This document shows positions 15,085 to 21,610 of a stretch of 32,014 nt of DNA, piece after piece. The translations under genes were made by a program, and so were the position numbers. The DNA comes from RGIG995 sp045635765. Lineage in GTDB: Bacteria > Bacillota > Clostridia > Oscillospirales > UBA644. Within the stretch, counting starts at the first letter, position 1, and every line of letters starts with the position of its first letter. The stretch is from the NCBI GenBank assembly GCA_045635765.1, contig JAZTWH010000058.1, positions 1-32,014 of the forward strand, written 5' to 3'. The notes beneath the pieces were generated by a model that ran no database searches, was not told the DNA's origin, and saw only the letters and a list, made by a program, of their open reading frames with translations.

Positions 15085-15166
15085 CCCGGGTCGCATCCGC
15101 AACGTGCGGTGTGTCCCTTGAAATACTCACCCACGCCCTTCCCCGTAAGGAGAAAGGAAACGGAGT

Positions 15167-15205
15167 ATGAATCTGCAAAAGTTCATGAAGCTTCAGACTG
15201 AATGA
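15167..15205 (+). CDS. Micro-ORF 4 (MNLQKFMKLQTE)
   Basis: Twelve codons plus TGA. AAGGAG lies 14 bases upstream and GGAG directly before the ATG. It is the last micro-ORF of the series; a G-rich stretch follows the stop as in the earlier units, but the hairpin is less regular. Confidence 0.35.
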   Translation: MNLQKFMKLQTE

Positions 15206-15431
15206 GCTGGGGGTCCGGGCAATCGGTCCGTGATTCCTGCCCAATTCCAAACCCCGTCTGATGCGAGGCTTGAAACCAATGAAGTAGTCAATTCCGCCCA
15301 CGGAACGTGGGTCGGGCCGGACCATCCGGCACACCCGAATTCTGGAAACGAGGTACCGTCCAATGTTCTGATATCAACGGCTGGACTGATTGGTAGCGTC
15401 ATTAGATTCGGAAAAATTAAAGTAAAATACA

Positions 15432-15460
15432 GGGGACAGATGGTTCTGTCCCCTTCGGTT
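15432..15460 (+). terminator. First 3' hairpin of the structured-RNA unit
   Basis: A perfect 9-bp stem GGGGACAGA/TCTGTCCCC (15432-15440 with 15445-15453) and a TGGT loop, then ttcggtttta. The T-tract is weak, so termination may be partial. The inner part is shared with the next hairpin. Confidence 0.6.
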
Positions 15461-15467
15461 TTATAGG

Positions 15468-15497
15468 ATGCACAGAGGGTTCTGTGCATATTTTTAT
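15468..15497 (+). terminator. Second 3' hairpin, main terminator of the structured-RNA unit
   Basis: A perfect 9-bp stem ATGCACAGA/TCTGTGCAT (15468-15476 with 15481-15489) and a GGGT loop, followed by ATTTTTAT. Read on the other strand it lies just beyond the stop of the convergent gene at 15510. Confidence 0.8.
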
Positions 15498-15509
15498 CGG
15501 TGTATATTT

Positions 15510-15845
15510 TTAACCCTTTTCGCAGATGGAACAAGGTTCCTTTCCATCTTCGATTGCTGCGGAACGGGGCGTTCCGATGACTTCCTTTGCCCGCTTCAGG
15601 GCAGAGCAATCGGGGGAGAGGTGGTACTTGGTTCCGCTGTTTGTTACGTATACCGTCGGGTCCAGTGAAGTATCCGAAAGGTTGGGAATCGCTTCCTGCC
15701 AGTCCTTCTTTTCTTTCAACTCCAAGCCCTCGGATAACCGGGCCGGGCCGTCCTGCCCTTGCCAAATTCCCAGGAGCGTCACCGCAACGAATGCGGCAAG
15801 AAATACCAGGACGATGGCAAGGCTTTGAATCCATCTCCGACTCAT
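15510..15845 (-). CDS. Small membrane-anchored protein with a C-terminal HxxxC...CxxC motif
   Basis: 111 residues. An N-terminal basic tip and membrane helix (about 8-28) are followed by a linker and a compact C-terminal module: VYVTNSGTKYHLSPDCSALK, then AIEDGKEPCSICEKG. The order Y-H-x3-C-x2-L ... A-x3-G-x2-P-C-x2-C is a recurring Ada/zinc-finger-like module seen at the end of clostridial nucleases and envelope proteins ('kYHrpgC..L...A...GyxpCkvC'). It would bind a metal through one His and three Cys on the outer face; this is inference. The start has no good SD (ATG at 15845). The function is unknown. Confidence 0.65.
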   Translation of the reverse strand: MSRRWIQSLAIVLVFLAAFVAVTLLGIWQGQDGPARLSEGLELKEKKDWQEAIPNLSDTSLDPTVYVTNSGTKYHLSPDCSALKRAKEVIGTPRSAAIEDGKEPCSICEKG

Positions 15846-16038
15846 GGCGTTTCCCGGGGAAGGAATTTCCCCAAACCCGCTTCATGGAACGTGGTGTTTT
15901 TTTCGCATTGATTCATACGTCCTCCCAAGACGAACAAACGGTCCTCGCTTTTCTCGGTTGTGTTTCCTGATTTCCCGGGTTTTATTCCATTTTGGTTTAA
16001 AAACGAAGGAAAAGAGATTTTCATTAACGGTGAGGGGG

Positions 16039-17001
16039 TTATTTCGTCCGATAGAAAATAAATTTTACTTGATGCCGGACCTTTTGTCCGGGTGCAAGGA
16101 AGGAAAGAACTCCCTTTTCCCGCATCGCGGACCGGCCGTCGGGCGTGCAGTTGCCCGGCTCCAGCCCCAACACGTACATGGTTTGTCCCATCATCTTCCA
16201 TTGGGTAAAATAGGGAAGGTTTTCTCCGTCGTATTCCATGGCAAGTCCAATGCCCAGCTTTGGTTGTTCCAGGGAGACCCGGGCCGCCTTTTCCATCTGG
16301 TGGTAGAAGCACATTTCCTCGTATCCGGCGGTGGGCGGTTCGATCTTATTCCAATCCCCGATTCCCGAGGCCGCATAATCGTTTCGGGGAGTAACGGATT
16401 TGGAAGGGATGTTCAGAACGGCATCCTCGTCCAGCAGGGGATACGCCATATTGCAATGATAAAGAAGCTCGTAGGGCTCTTCCCCTTCCCCCAAATTGGT
16501 AATGGTGTCGGTCAGGGTGAATTCGTTTTGATCCGAGGGGAAAAAGTATTCCCGTTCCAGCTTCAGATTCCGGCCGAAGGGACGGCTGTCGTAAAGCAGC
16601 CCCTTGACCCGGATCCCCTGGGGAGTTTGCTCGGCGAACAGATTGTGGCAGGGCGTATTGGACAGAGTCCCGTGCAGCGGCAATTCTTCCCCGTTGTCTA
16701 CGTTGGGACTGCCCACGTTGTTCAGCCCGCAGGTGGTAAAGAAGCCTCCCGTAAATCCTTCCAGAAAGGGAAGGCCCGGTTGGGGACGCGTATGCCCGCA
16801 GGGGGATAAAAATCCTATATTTTGCCCTAAAAACGTTAATTCCGTTATGTCGGCCGCCCGATCCGGGGTGATCATACATTCCAGCCCCAGGCCGTTACGG
16901 ATCCGACAAACCTTCATTCCGTCGCCCTTTCCTCCGTCTCTGCGGAAAAATTCTGCTCCCGCCAGCTGTTCCGGATGGCCCAAATAATAAGTTTTATCCA
17001 T
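16039..17001 (-). CDS. Aldose 1-epimerase-like protein (DUF4432)
   Basis: ATG at 17001 (MDKTYYLGHP) was chosen because AAGAGG lies 5 bases upstream, giving 320 residues; the longer reading adds a weakly supported basic leader. Family signs: TPDRAADITELTFLGQNIGFLSP near the start, GFFTTCGLNNVG (about 92-103), LPLHGTLSNTP (about 112-122) and LLYHCNMAYPLL (about 180-191). These match the DUF4432 branch of the galactose mutarotase-like beta-sandwich fold. Members bind sugars and are usually near sugar catabolism genes. A second sugar isomerase-like gene occurs at 19443 but on the other strand. Substrate unknown. Confidence 0.85.
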   Translation of the reverse strand: MDKTYYLGHPEQLAGAEFFRRDGGKGDGMKVCRIRNGLGLECMITPDRAADITELTFLGQNIGFLSPCGHTRPQPGLPFLEGFTGGFFTTCGLNNVGSPNVDNGEELPLHGTLSNTPCHNLFAEQTPQGIRVKGLLYDSRPFGRNLKLEREYFFPSDQNEFTLTDTITNLGEGEEPYELLYHCNMAYPLLDEDAVLNIPSKSVTPRNDYAASGIGDWNKIEPPTAGYEEMCFYHQMEKAARVSLEQPKLGIGLAMEYDGENLPYFTQWKMMGQTMYVLGLEPGNCTPDGRSAMREKGVLSFLAPGQKVRHQVKFIFYRTK

Positions 17002-17053
17002 AAGATCCTCTTTTCTATGAATTTTCCAAAAGAAAAACGCCTTTTTCGGTTTC

Positions 17054-17082
17054 ATTATAACAAATCAAAGGAGAAAAGTCAA
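17054..17082 (-). promoter_or_regulatory. Sigma-A promoter of the DUF4432 gene
   Basis: TTGACT (17077-17082), a 17-nt spacer and TATAAT (17054-17059) on the minus strand, about 53 bases before the ATG. Confidence 0.88.
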
Positions 17083-17164
17083 GAGGAGCCTTTGAACCGA
17101 ATCGGAAGCCCGGCTTCCACTCCCGCAAAAAATATGGAAAATGTGTGGAAACCGATTCCCCTTC

Positions 17165-17193
17165 TTGACAAACGTTATAGAATATGGTATGAT
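17165..17193 (+). promoter_or_regulatory. Sigma-A promoter of the vanY-type operon
   Basis: TTGACA (17165-17170), a 17-nt spacer and TATGAT (17188-17193), about 56 bases before the first ATG of the four-gene run at 17249-20408. Confidence 0.88.
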
Positions 17194-17248
17194 ATATTAA
17201 ATAATTATGACTTTAACAATGCGGGTCATGCCGCAAGGAGACCGCTAC

Positions 17249-18109
17249 ATGGATGAACAAAGAATGACAGAGAACCGCATTGCTCTCGTGGGGCTTGCGG
17301 TCCTGGCCGTCGCCACCCTGGCCGTGTTTGCCTTCTGCTTTCTGGGGGCGGGGGACCTGTTTTCCGGAGGAGAGGACACCCCTCAAGTCCAGCATACTGC
17401 AGGAAGCAATGAGGGACCTCAGACCACAGATCGGGAGCAGATGTCCTCCATTATCGCCGAATTGCAGACGAAAATGAACCATTTCCAAACCCGATTGGAT
17501 TCTCCGTATCTGATTCACGTCAGCGAATCTTCTCCCCTTCCCGAAGGGTACGAGGTAGGGGAATTGACCCCTCTGGGGGATTCTAAACTGAAGTTGGAGG
17601 CTGCCGCCGCCACCAAATTCAACGAGTTTTTGGCCGCCGCAAGCAAGGCTGGATACGCCGCCACGGTGACTGCCGCTTACCGCACCGAAACGCAACAGGA
17701 AAAGGCCTACAATGATGCCGTCCAGGGATATATGAACGCCGGATATCCGGCCGAAACGGCCCGTACCATGGCTGCCGCCTCCGTCGGGTCGGTCAACTGC
17801 TCGGAGCATCAATTGGGATTTGCCGTGGATTTCTCTAAGAAAGAAATGGCCTTGCTCGGCTCCGACGGCCGTTCTTTCGAGGAGTATCTGAACAACAGTA
17901 TGCATAAGTACGGCTTTATTCTCAGTTATCCCGCCGGAGCAGAGGAGCAGACCGGCCACGATGCCAACACGGTCCACTACCGTTACGTGGGGGTTGAAGC
18001 TGCCGCTGAAATGACCAAGGAAGGGTGGACTCTGTCCGAATACCGGGATTATCTGCAGACCCAGATTGACTATCAGAAACAGTACATCCAATCTCTCGAG
18101 AATAAGTGA
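17249..18109 (+). CDS. D-alanyl-D-alanine carboxypeptidase, VanY/M15 family, membrane-anchored
   Basis: ATG at 17249 has AAGGAG 8 bases upstream; in-frame ATGs further upstream lack an SD. 286 residues: N-terminal membrane anchor (about 11-33), Ser/Thr-rich spacer, a helical segment (about 62-82) and the M15B peptidase domain (about 105-262). Zinc and catalytic residues are visible as TAAYRT (R145), SEHQLGFAVDF (H187, D194) and VHYRYVG (H243). The enzyme trims the terminal D-Ala of peptidoglycan stem peptides outside the membrane. The VanY name reflects fold; nothing here suggests a vancomycin cassette. It heads a compact operon with a zinc-ribbon membrane protein and a cyclophilin. Confidence 0.92.
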   Translation: MDEQRMTENRIALVGLAVLAVATLAVFAFCFLGAGDLFSGGEDTPQVQHTAGSNEGPQTTDREQMSSIIAELQTKMNHFQTRLDSPYLIHVSESSPLPEGYEVGELTPLGDSKLKLEAAAATKFNEFLAAASKAGYAATVTAAYRTETQQEKAYNDAVQGYMNAGYPAETARTMAAASVGSVNCSEHQLGFAVDFSKKEMALLGSDGRSFEEYLNNSMHKYGFILSYPAGAEEQTGHDANTVHYRYVGVEAAAEMTKEGWTLSEYRDYLQTQIDYQKQYIQSLENK

Positions 18110-18117
18110 GGAACCCT

Positions 18118-18819
18118 ATGAGAATTTGCTCTGCTTGCGGTTGCTGTAACGCAAACAATTCCCAACAATGTGTTATTTGCGGAGCCCCTTTATCTTCCCC
18201 CGAGCCGGGGACTCCCCCGGCCCGTCCAACGCCGGAGCCTGCTCCTATTTCAGCGGAGAACTCCGCTTCCACCCAAACCCCGGAACCGAACCCTGTTTCG
18301 ATTCCGACACAGAACTCCGTTCCCACCCAAACCCCGGAACCCGAATCTGTTTCGGTTTTAGAGTCGAATCCCGATTTTGCTTCAGCACCCAAGTCTGTTC
18401 CCGGGGCCGTCCCCATTGGCGGTCCGGCTTCGGAGCTCCGGTCCGTGCCTTTGGGGTCCTCGGAGCCCTCGGTGTCTTTGGAGCCTTCGAAATCCCGGCC
18501 CGTGCCTTCGGAGCCCTCGGTGTCTTTGGAGCTTTCGGAGTCTTCGGAGAGTGGAAACGCTGACCGAATGGCCATTGCCGGGTTCGTTCTGTCTTTGATG
18601 GGGGTTGCTACCCTGATTACTTCGCCCCTTCAGCTGGCGGCGTTGCTTCTTTCTTTGGCGGCCCGAAAGGGGAAAAGATTTCGGGGCTTTCGGCGGACCG
18701 GTATTATTTTGTCGGCCGTTGCCTTGGTCCTTTCTTTGATTTTCTGGCTGGTTGTGGCTCTGAATACCGATGAGATTTTGCCCTCTCTTGCGGGCATAAT
18801 GTATGAATCTAACTACTAA
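18118..18819 (+). CDS. Zinc-ribbon protein with Pro/Ser/Glu linker and two C-terminal membrane helices
   Basis: ATG at 18118, 8 bases after the previous stop, with GTGAGGA as SD. 233 residues: an N-terminal zinc ribbon CSACGCCNANNSQQCVICG (CxxC...CxxC, residues 4-22), then a low-complexity linker of about 120 residues with repeated TQTPEPxPVSxxTQNSVP and SEPSVSLE blocks, then two membrane helices (about 152-180 and 197-218). The C-terminal pair resembles DUF4190-type domains (AGFVLSLMGV...LLLSLAARKGKRF). The function is unknown; zinc-ribbon/DUF4190 proteins are common in gut Clostridia. The linker DNA is repetitive, and several frames are open there by chance. Confidence 0.75.
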   Translation: MRICSACGCCNANNSQQCVICGAPLSSPEPGTPPARPTPEPAPISAENSASTQTPEPNPVSIPTQNSVPTQTPEPESVSVLESNPDFASAPKSVPGAVPIGGPASELRSVPLGSSEPSVSLEPSKSRPVPSEPSVSLELSESSESGNADRMAIAGFVLSLMGVATLITSPLQLAALLLSLAARKGKRFRGFRRTGIILSAVALVLSLIFWLVVALNTDEILPSLAGIMYESNY

Positions 18820-18830
18820 GGAGAATTCTG

Positions 18831-19415
18831 ATGAACCGTCAAACCTCTCTCCCCGTTGCAGGGGAAACCGTTGCCCATATCCATACCACCATGGGGGATA
18901 TTTCCGTCAAGTTTTTCCCCGAACAAGCACCCAAGGCGGTGGAAAATTTTCTTACCCATGCCAAGAACGGATTTTATAACGGCATTATCTTTCATCGGGT
19001 CATTCCCGATTTTATGATTCAAGGGGGAGACCCCACCGGAACCGGAATGGGGGGCGAAAGCATTTGGGGCAGACCCTTCCCCGATGAGTTTTCCCGGGAG
19101 CTGTTTAACCTCCGGGGGGCCCTTTCCATGGCCAACAGCGGTCCCAATACCAACGGGAGCCAGTTTTTTATCGTTCAGGCTCCTTCCGTCGATCCTCGGA
19201 TGATGGAACAGGTCCGTCAGGTCTATCCCCGGGACGTTGCGGAGGAATACGCCGCATTGGGGGGGACTCCCTGGCTGGATTTCCGGCATACGGTGTTCGG
19301 ACAGGTCTTTTCCGGAATGGACGTGGTGGATGCCATCTGTAACGTTCCCTGCAACGGCAACGATAAACCCTTAGAAGATGTTTCCATTGTCTCGGTTGAC
19401 GTCGTGGAATATTAA
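18831..19415 (+). CDS. Peptidyl-prolyl cis-trans isomerase, cyclophilin type
   Basis: 194 residues, SD AAGGAG 8 bases before the ATG, 11 bases after the previous stop. A full cyclophilin domain: IIFHRVIPDFMIQGGDPTGT (active R56, F61, Q64), SMANSGPNTNGSQFFI (residues 99-114) and HTVFGQV (H153). No signal peptide, so the protein should be a cytoplasmic folding helper. An insertion of about 30 residues (PSVDPRMMEQVRQVYPRDV...) between the SQFFI and HTVFG strands is longer than in minimal bacterial cyclophilins but is seen in many clostridial members. It is probably co-transcribed with the vanY-type gene. Confidence 0.93.
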   Translation: MNRQTSLPVAGETVAHIHTTMGDISVKFFPEQAPKAVENFLTHAKNGFYNGIIFHRVIPDFMIQGGDPTGTGMGGESIWGRPFPDEFSRELFNLRGALSMANSGPNTNGSQFFIVQAPSVDPRMMEQVRQVYPRDVAEEYAALGGTPWLDFRHTVFGQVFSGMDVVDAICNVPCNGNDKPLEDVSIVSVDVVEY

Positions 19416-19442
19416 TTAAAACTTTTTTGGAGGTATACGATT

Positions 19443-20408
19443 ATGAAACTGGGTGTTTTGGCCGTATTGCTCAGCGATCTTCCCTTGAAGGATGCCCTGG
19501 CCTATCTGAAACAGGAAGGGGCTCAAATGGTGGAAATCGGCTGCGGCGGATTTCCCGGAAAGGCCCATTGCGATCCCGAAGTGCTGCTGAATGATGAAGC
19601 GGCTTTTGCGGAATTCAAAAAGACCGTAGAGGAATCGGGCCTCGAAATTTCCGCTTTTTCTGCCCACGGCAATGCCGTTCATCCCAATAAGGAAATTGCG
19701 GAACAGTTCCATAAGGATTTTGAAAACGCCGTCCTTTTGGCGGAAAAAATGGGGGTTGACCGGGTGATTACCTTCTCCGGCTGTCCCGGGGATTGCTCCG
19801 AGTCCAAGCATCCCAACTGGGTTACCTGTCCTTGGCCCGACGACTTCTTGGAGGTCCTCGATTACCAGTGGAACGACGTTTTGATCCCCTATTGGAAAAA
19901 GGAAGCGGAATTCTGCCGTGCTCACGGCGTCAATAAGATCTGCTTTGAGCTTCATCCCGGGTTCTGTGTTTATAATCCCGAGACCCTTCTGAAGCTTCGG
20001 GAAGCTGTCGGACCGGAAATCGGTGCGAATTTCGACCCCTCCCACCTGGTTTGGCAGGGGATTGATCCCGTCCGGGCGATTTTTGCACTGAAGGATTGCA
20101 TTTTCCATTTCCATGCCAAGGATACCAAGATCGACAAGTACAACGTTTCGGTCAACGGGGTCCTCGATACCAAGCATTACGGGGATATTGCCGGCCGGGG
20201 CTGGAGCTTCCGTTCCGTCGGCTACGGCAACGATGAAAAATACTGGAAAGACATCGTTTCCGCCCTCCGAACCATTGATTACGACTACGTTATGAGCATT
20301 GAGCACGAGGACGCCCTGATGTCCCCCAAGGAAGGACTGCGTAAGGCTATGTCCGTGTTGAAAAATGCCATAACCTTTGAAGGCAAAGGCGAAATGTTCT
20401 GGGCCTGA
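19443..20408 (+). CDS. Sugar phosphate isomerase/epimerase, AP endonuclease 2-type TIM barrel
   Basis: 321 residues, GGAGG 9 bases before the ATG. TIM-barrel signatures of the xylose isomerase-like superfamily: EIGCGGFPG (about 32-40), ISAFSAHGN (about 71-79), CFELHPGFCVYN (about 167-178), IGANFDPSHLVWQGIDP (about 193-209), IFHFHAKDT (about 219-227) and MSIEHED (about 284-290). The Glu, Asp, His and Glu metal ligands of the fold all appear present. Members interconvert sugars or inositol derivatives in the cytoplasm; the exact substrate cannot be told. It ends the operon before a short terminator. Confidence 0.87.
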   Translation: MKLGVLAVLLSDLPLKDALAYLKQEGAQMVEIGCGGFPGKAHCDPEVLLNDEAAFAEFKKTVEESGLEISAFSAHGNAVHPNKEIAEQFHKDFENAVLLAEKMGVDRVITFSGCPGDCSESKHPNWVTCPWPDDFLEVLDYQWNDVLIPYWKKEAEFCRAHGVNKICFELHPGFCVYNPETLLKLREAVGPEIGANFDPSHLVWQGIDPVRAIFALKDCIFHFHAKDTKIDKYNVSVNGVLDTKHYGDIAGRGWSFRSVGYGNDEKYWKDIVSALRTIDYDYVMSIEHEDALMSPKEGLRKAMSVLKNAITFEGKGEMFWA

Positions 20409-20432
20409 CGGTCTGAAAAGGTCGGGTTTTTT
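20404..20432 (+). terminator. Terminator after the sugar isomerase-like gene
   Basis: A 6-bp stem CCTGAC/GTCGGG (20404-20409 with 20421-20426, one T-G pair), followed by six T. It overlaps the stop codon. The stem is short, so it may be leaky. Confidence 0.6.
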
Positions 20433-20556
20433 CGTGTTCTTTGAAGGGAAGGTTTTCTCTTTGCGTGACCTGCCCGGAAGGATGAAAGACCCCCTTTTTC
20501 CGGCGATGGGAAACAGACCGTTGCACGCTCTCACGCTTATGGATGTTTGATCGCTC

Positions 20557-20581
20557 CCCGTCCGGCATACCGTCGGACGGG
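20557..20581. repeat. Inverted repeat upstream of the uracil-DNA glycosylase gene
   Basis: CCCGTCCG (20557-20564) and CGGACGGG (20574-20581) form a perfect 8-bp stem with a 9-nt loop. No T-tract follows directly (agtgcatacttttt), so it is listed as a repeat rather than a terminator. The 20433-20556 spacer shows nothing else. Confidence 0.6.
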
Positions 20582-20612
20582 AGTGCATACTTTTTAAGGA
20601 AGGAATCTAAGG

Positions 20613-21233
20613 ATGTGGGATTGGGAAACCTTACACTCCGCCTGTGACGAATGTCACCGTTGTGCCTTGGGGCAGACCCGAACCAATCCCGTGTTTGGGG
20701 TGGGCAACCCGTCGGCAGAGATCCTGTTCGTGGGGGAGGGCCCCGGGGAACAGGAGGATCTGAAGGGAGAACCCTTCGTGGGCAAGGCGGGGATTCTGTT
20801 GGATAAAATGTTAGCCTGCATCGGCTTGAGCCGGAAGGAGAACGTTTATATTACCAATATCGTCAAATGCCGGCCGCCCCGCAACCGGGATCCTCTCCCG
20901 GAGGAACGGCAGGCCTGTATTCTCTATTTGAGAGAGCAGACCAAGCTGATCCGTCCCAAAATTATTGTTTGCCTGGGGAAGGTTGCGGCAACGACGCTGA
21001 TCGATCCGTCTTTTTCGATCATGCGGTCCCACGGGGAATGGTATTATCGAAAGGGCTTCTGGATCATTGCCACCTTTCACCCCGCTGCCCTGTTACGCAA
21101 TGAAGCTCTCAAGAGAGATGCCTATGGGGATCTTCTCCGGATCCGTTCCAAATACGAGGAGTTGTTTGTGTCGGAAAAAAAAGGACCGCCCGAGGATTCG
21201 GACGGCCAAAAAAAGGAAGAAACGGAGAAGTAA
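20613..21233 (+). CDS. Uracil-DNA glycosylase, family 4 (iron-sulfur)
   Basis: 206 residues, AAGGAAGG upstream of the ATG. Four Cys for the 4Fe-4S cluster are in place: C14, C17, C86 (KCRPP) and C102. Motif A is GEGPGEQEDLKGEPFVGKAG (41-60); the NxVKCRPPxNRxP block and HPAALLR (156-162, uracil-binding loop) complete the family 4 pattern. It removes uracil from deaminated DNA at the start of base excision repair in the cytoplasm. The tail after about residue 185 is a charged extension (EKKGPPEDSDGQKKEETEK). It is followed by a new leader and the mtnN-flippase group. Confidence 0.93.
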   Translation: MWDWETLHSACDECHRCALGQTRTNPVFGVGNPSAEILFVGEGPGEQEDLKGEPFVGKAGILLDKMLACIGLSRKENVYITNIVKCRPPRNRDPLPEERQACILYLREQTKLIRPKIIVCLGKVAATTLIDPSFSIMRSHGEWYYRKGFWIIATFHPAALLRNEALKRDAYGDLLRIRSKYEELFVSEKKGPPEDSDGQKKEETEK

Positions 21234-21265
21234 AACATCGGTATTTATTATAACTTAATTTACAT

Positions 21266-21327
21266 GCGAAAAACCGTGAAGTTTGAGAGAAAACTCCAAA
21301 AACAGTTCGACGGTTTTCGCCGGAGGG
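21266..21327 (+). promoter_or_regulatory. Leader hairpin abutting the SD of the coiled-coil gene
   Basis: GCGAAAAACCGT (21266-21277) pairs with ACGGTTTTCGC (21310-21320), with one bulged A, and SD GGAGGG begins 2 bases later. It could tune ribosome access. An A/T-rich TATTATAAC at 21248-21256 may hold a -10, but no good -35 was found. Confidence 0.4.
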
Positions 21328-21334
21328 AATCTTT

Positions 21335-21610
21335 ATGAGTAATGAAATGTTTGACAGTGCCCTGGCTACGGGAAAAAAGGTTTTGAAAAAGGCCGGAGAG
21401 ACCGCCCTTGATCTGGCAGAGACGGCACGGATCAAATGGAAGATCGGGGAATTGAAAAGTGCCCTTTCCCGCAAGTACCTTCGCTTGGGTAAGCTGGCCT
21501 GCCGTACCATGGACGGAGGAGAGCTGACCATGGGCGAAGAGATGCAGCGAATTTACAATGAAATTAACGATCTGCAACAGAGGATTGACACTCTGAAGGA
21601 GGAGCTTTGA
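21335..21610 (+). CDS. Small helical coiled-coil protein, unknown
   Basis: 91 residues with SD GGAGGG 7 bases before the ATG. It is entirely helix-forming and charged. An amphipathic N-terminal half (FDSALATGKKVLKKAGETAL) is followed by KWKIGELKSALSRKYLRLGK and a C-terminal coiled coil (EEMQRIYNEINDLQQRIDTL). The middle 'I..LK..L...Y..LGKL.....' pattern is shared by small clostridial proteins annotated only as hypothetical. Its stop overlaps the TTG start of the nucleosidase gene, so the two are translationally coupled. No function can be given. Confidence 0.75.
   Translation: MSNEMFDSALATGKKVLKKAGETALDLAETARIKWKIGELKSALSRKYLRLGKLACRTMDGGELTMGEEMQRIYNEINDLQQRIDTLKEEL

Larger units (their letters stand above)
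14754..15497 (+). ncRNA. Candidate ~745-nt structured RNA with embedded micro-ORFs, unknown class
   Basis: Between a perfect promoter and a strong terminator there is no conventional gene but dense secondary-structure potential. Four tiny ORFs, each behind a GGAG-type SD, start at 14852, 14952, 15064 and 15167, so at a near-regular spacing of 100, 112 and 103 nt. After each of the first three stops comes a GGG...CCC-bounded hairpin ending in C(C/T)..GAAAT (14876-14911, 14976-15010, 15087-15124), then 30-50 nt and the next SD. The 3' third has no micro-ORF but has two tandem 6-bp hairpins with triloops (15297-15311 and 15316-15330). I do not recognise it as tmRNA, RNase P, 6S, a group I/II intron or a known riboswitch. 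The boundaries are inferred from the promoter and terminators. Confidence 0.6.

Noticed and set aside
14754..15497. tmRNA, RNase P RNA, 6S RNA or a self-splicing intron as explanation for the structured unit
   Set aside because: There is no tRNA-like Ala acceptor end with an ANDENYALAA-type tag, no RNase P core, no group II domain V motif and no intron-encoded protein; the regular SD-ATG units do not fit these classes.
15193..15885. 230-aa open frame on the minus strand across the structured-RNA unit
   Set aside because: It has an odd composition and no SD, overlaps in another frame the well-supported 111-aa protein at 15510-15845, and runs through both terminator hairpins.
18230..18560. Several overlapping plus-strand frames in the Pro/Ser/Glu-rich linker
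   Set aside because: They result from repetitive codons of the zinc-ribbon protein linker and have no start signals of their own.
20557..20581. Perfect inverted repeat as terminator or operator upstream of the uracil-DNA glycosylase gene
   Set aside because: There is no immediate T-tract and no clear promoter next to it, so no functional class can be assigned; kept only as a repeat.
19416..20588. 390-aa open frame on the minus strand
   Set aside because: It is the mirror of the sugar isomerase-like gene, which has clear family motifs and an SD on the plus strand.
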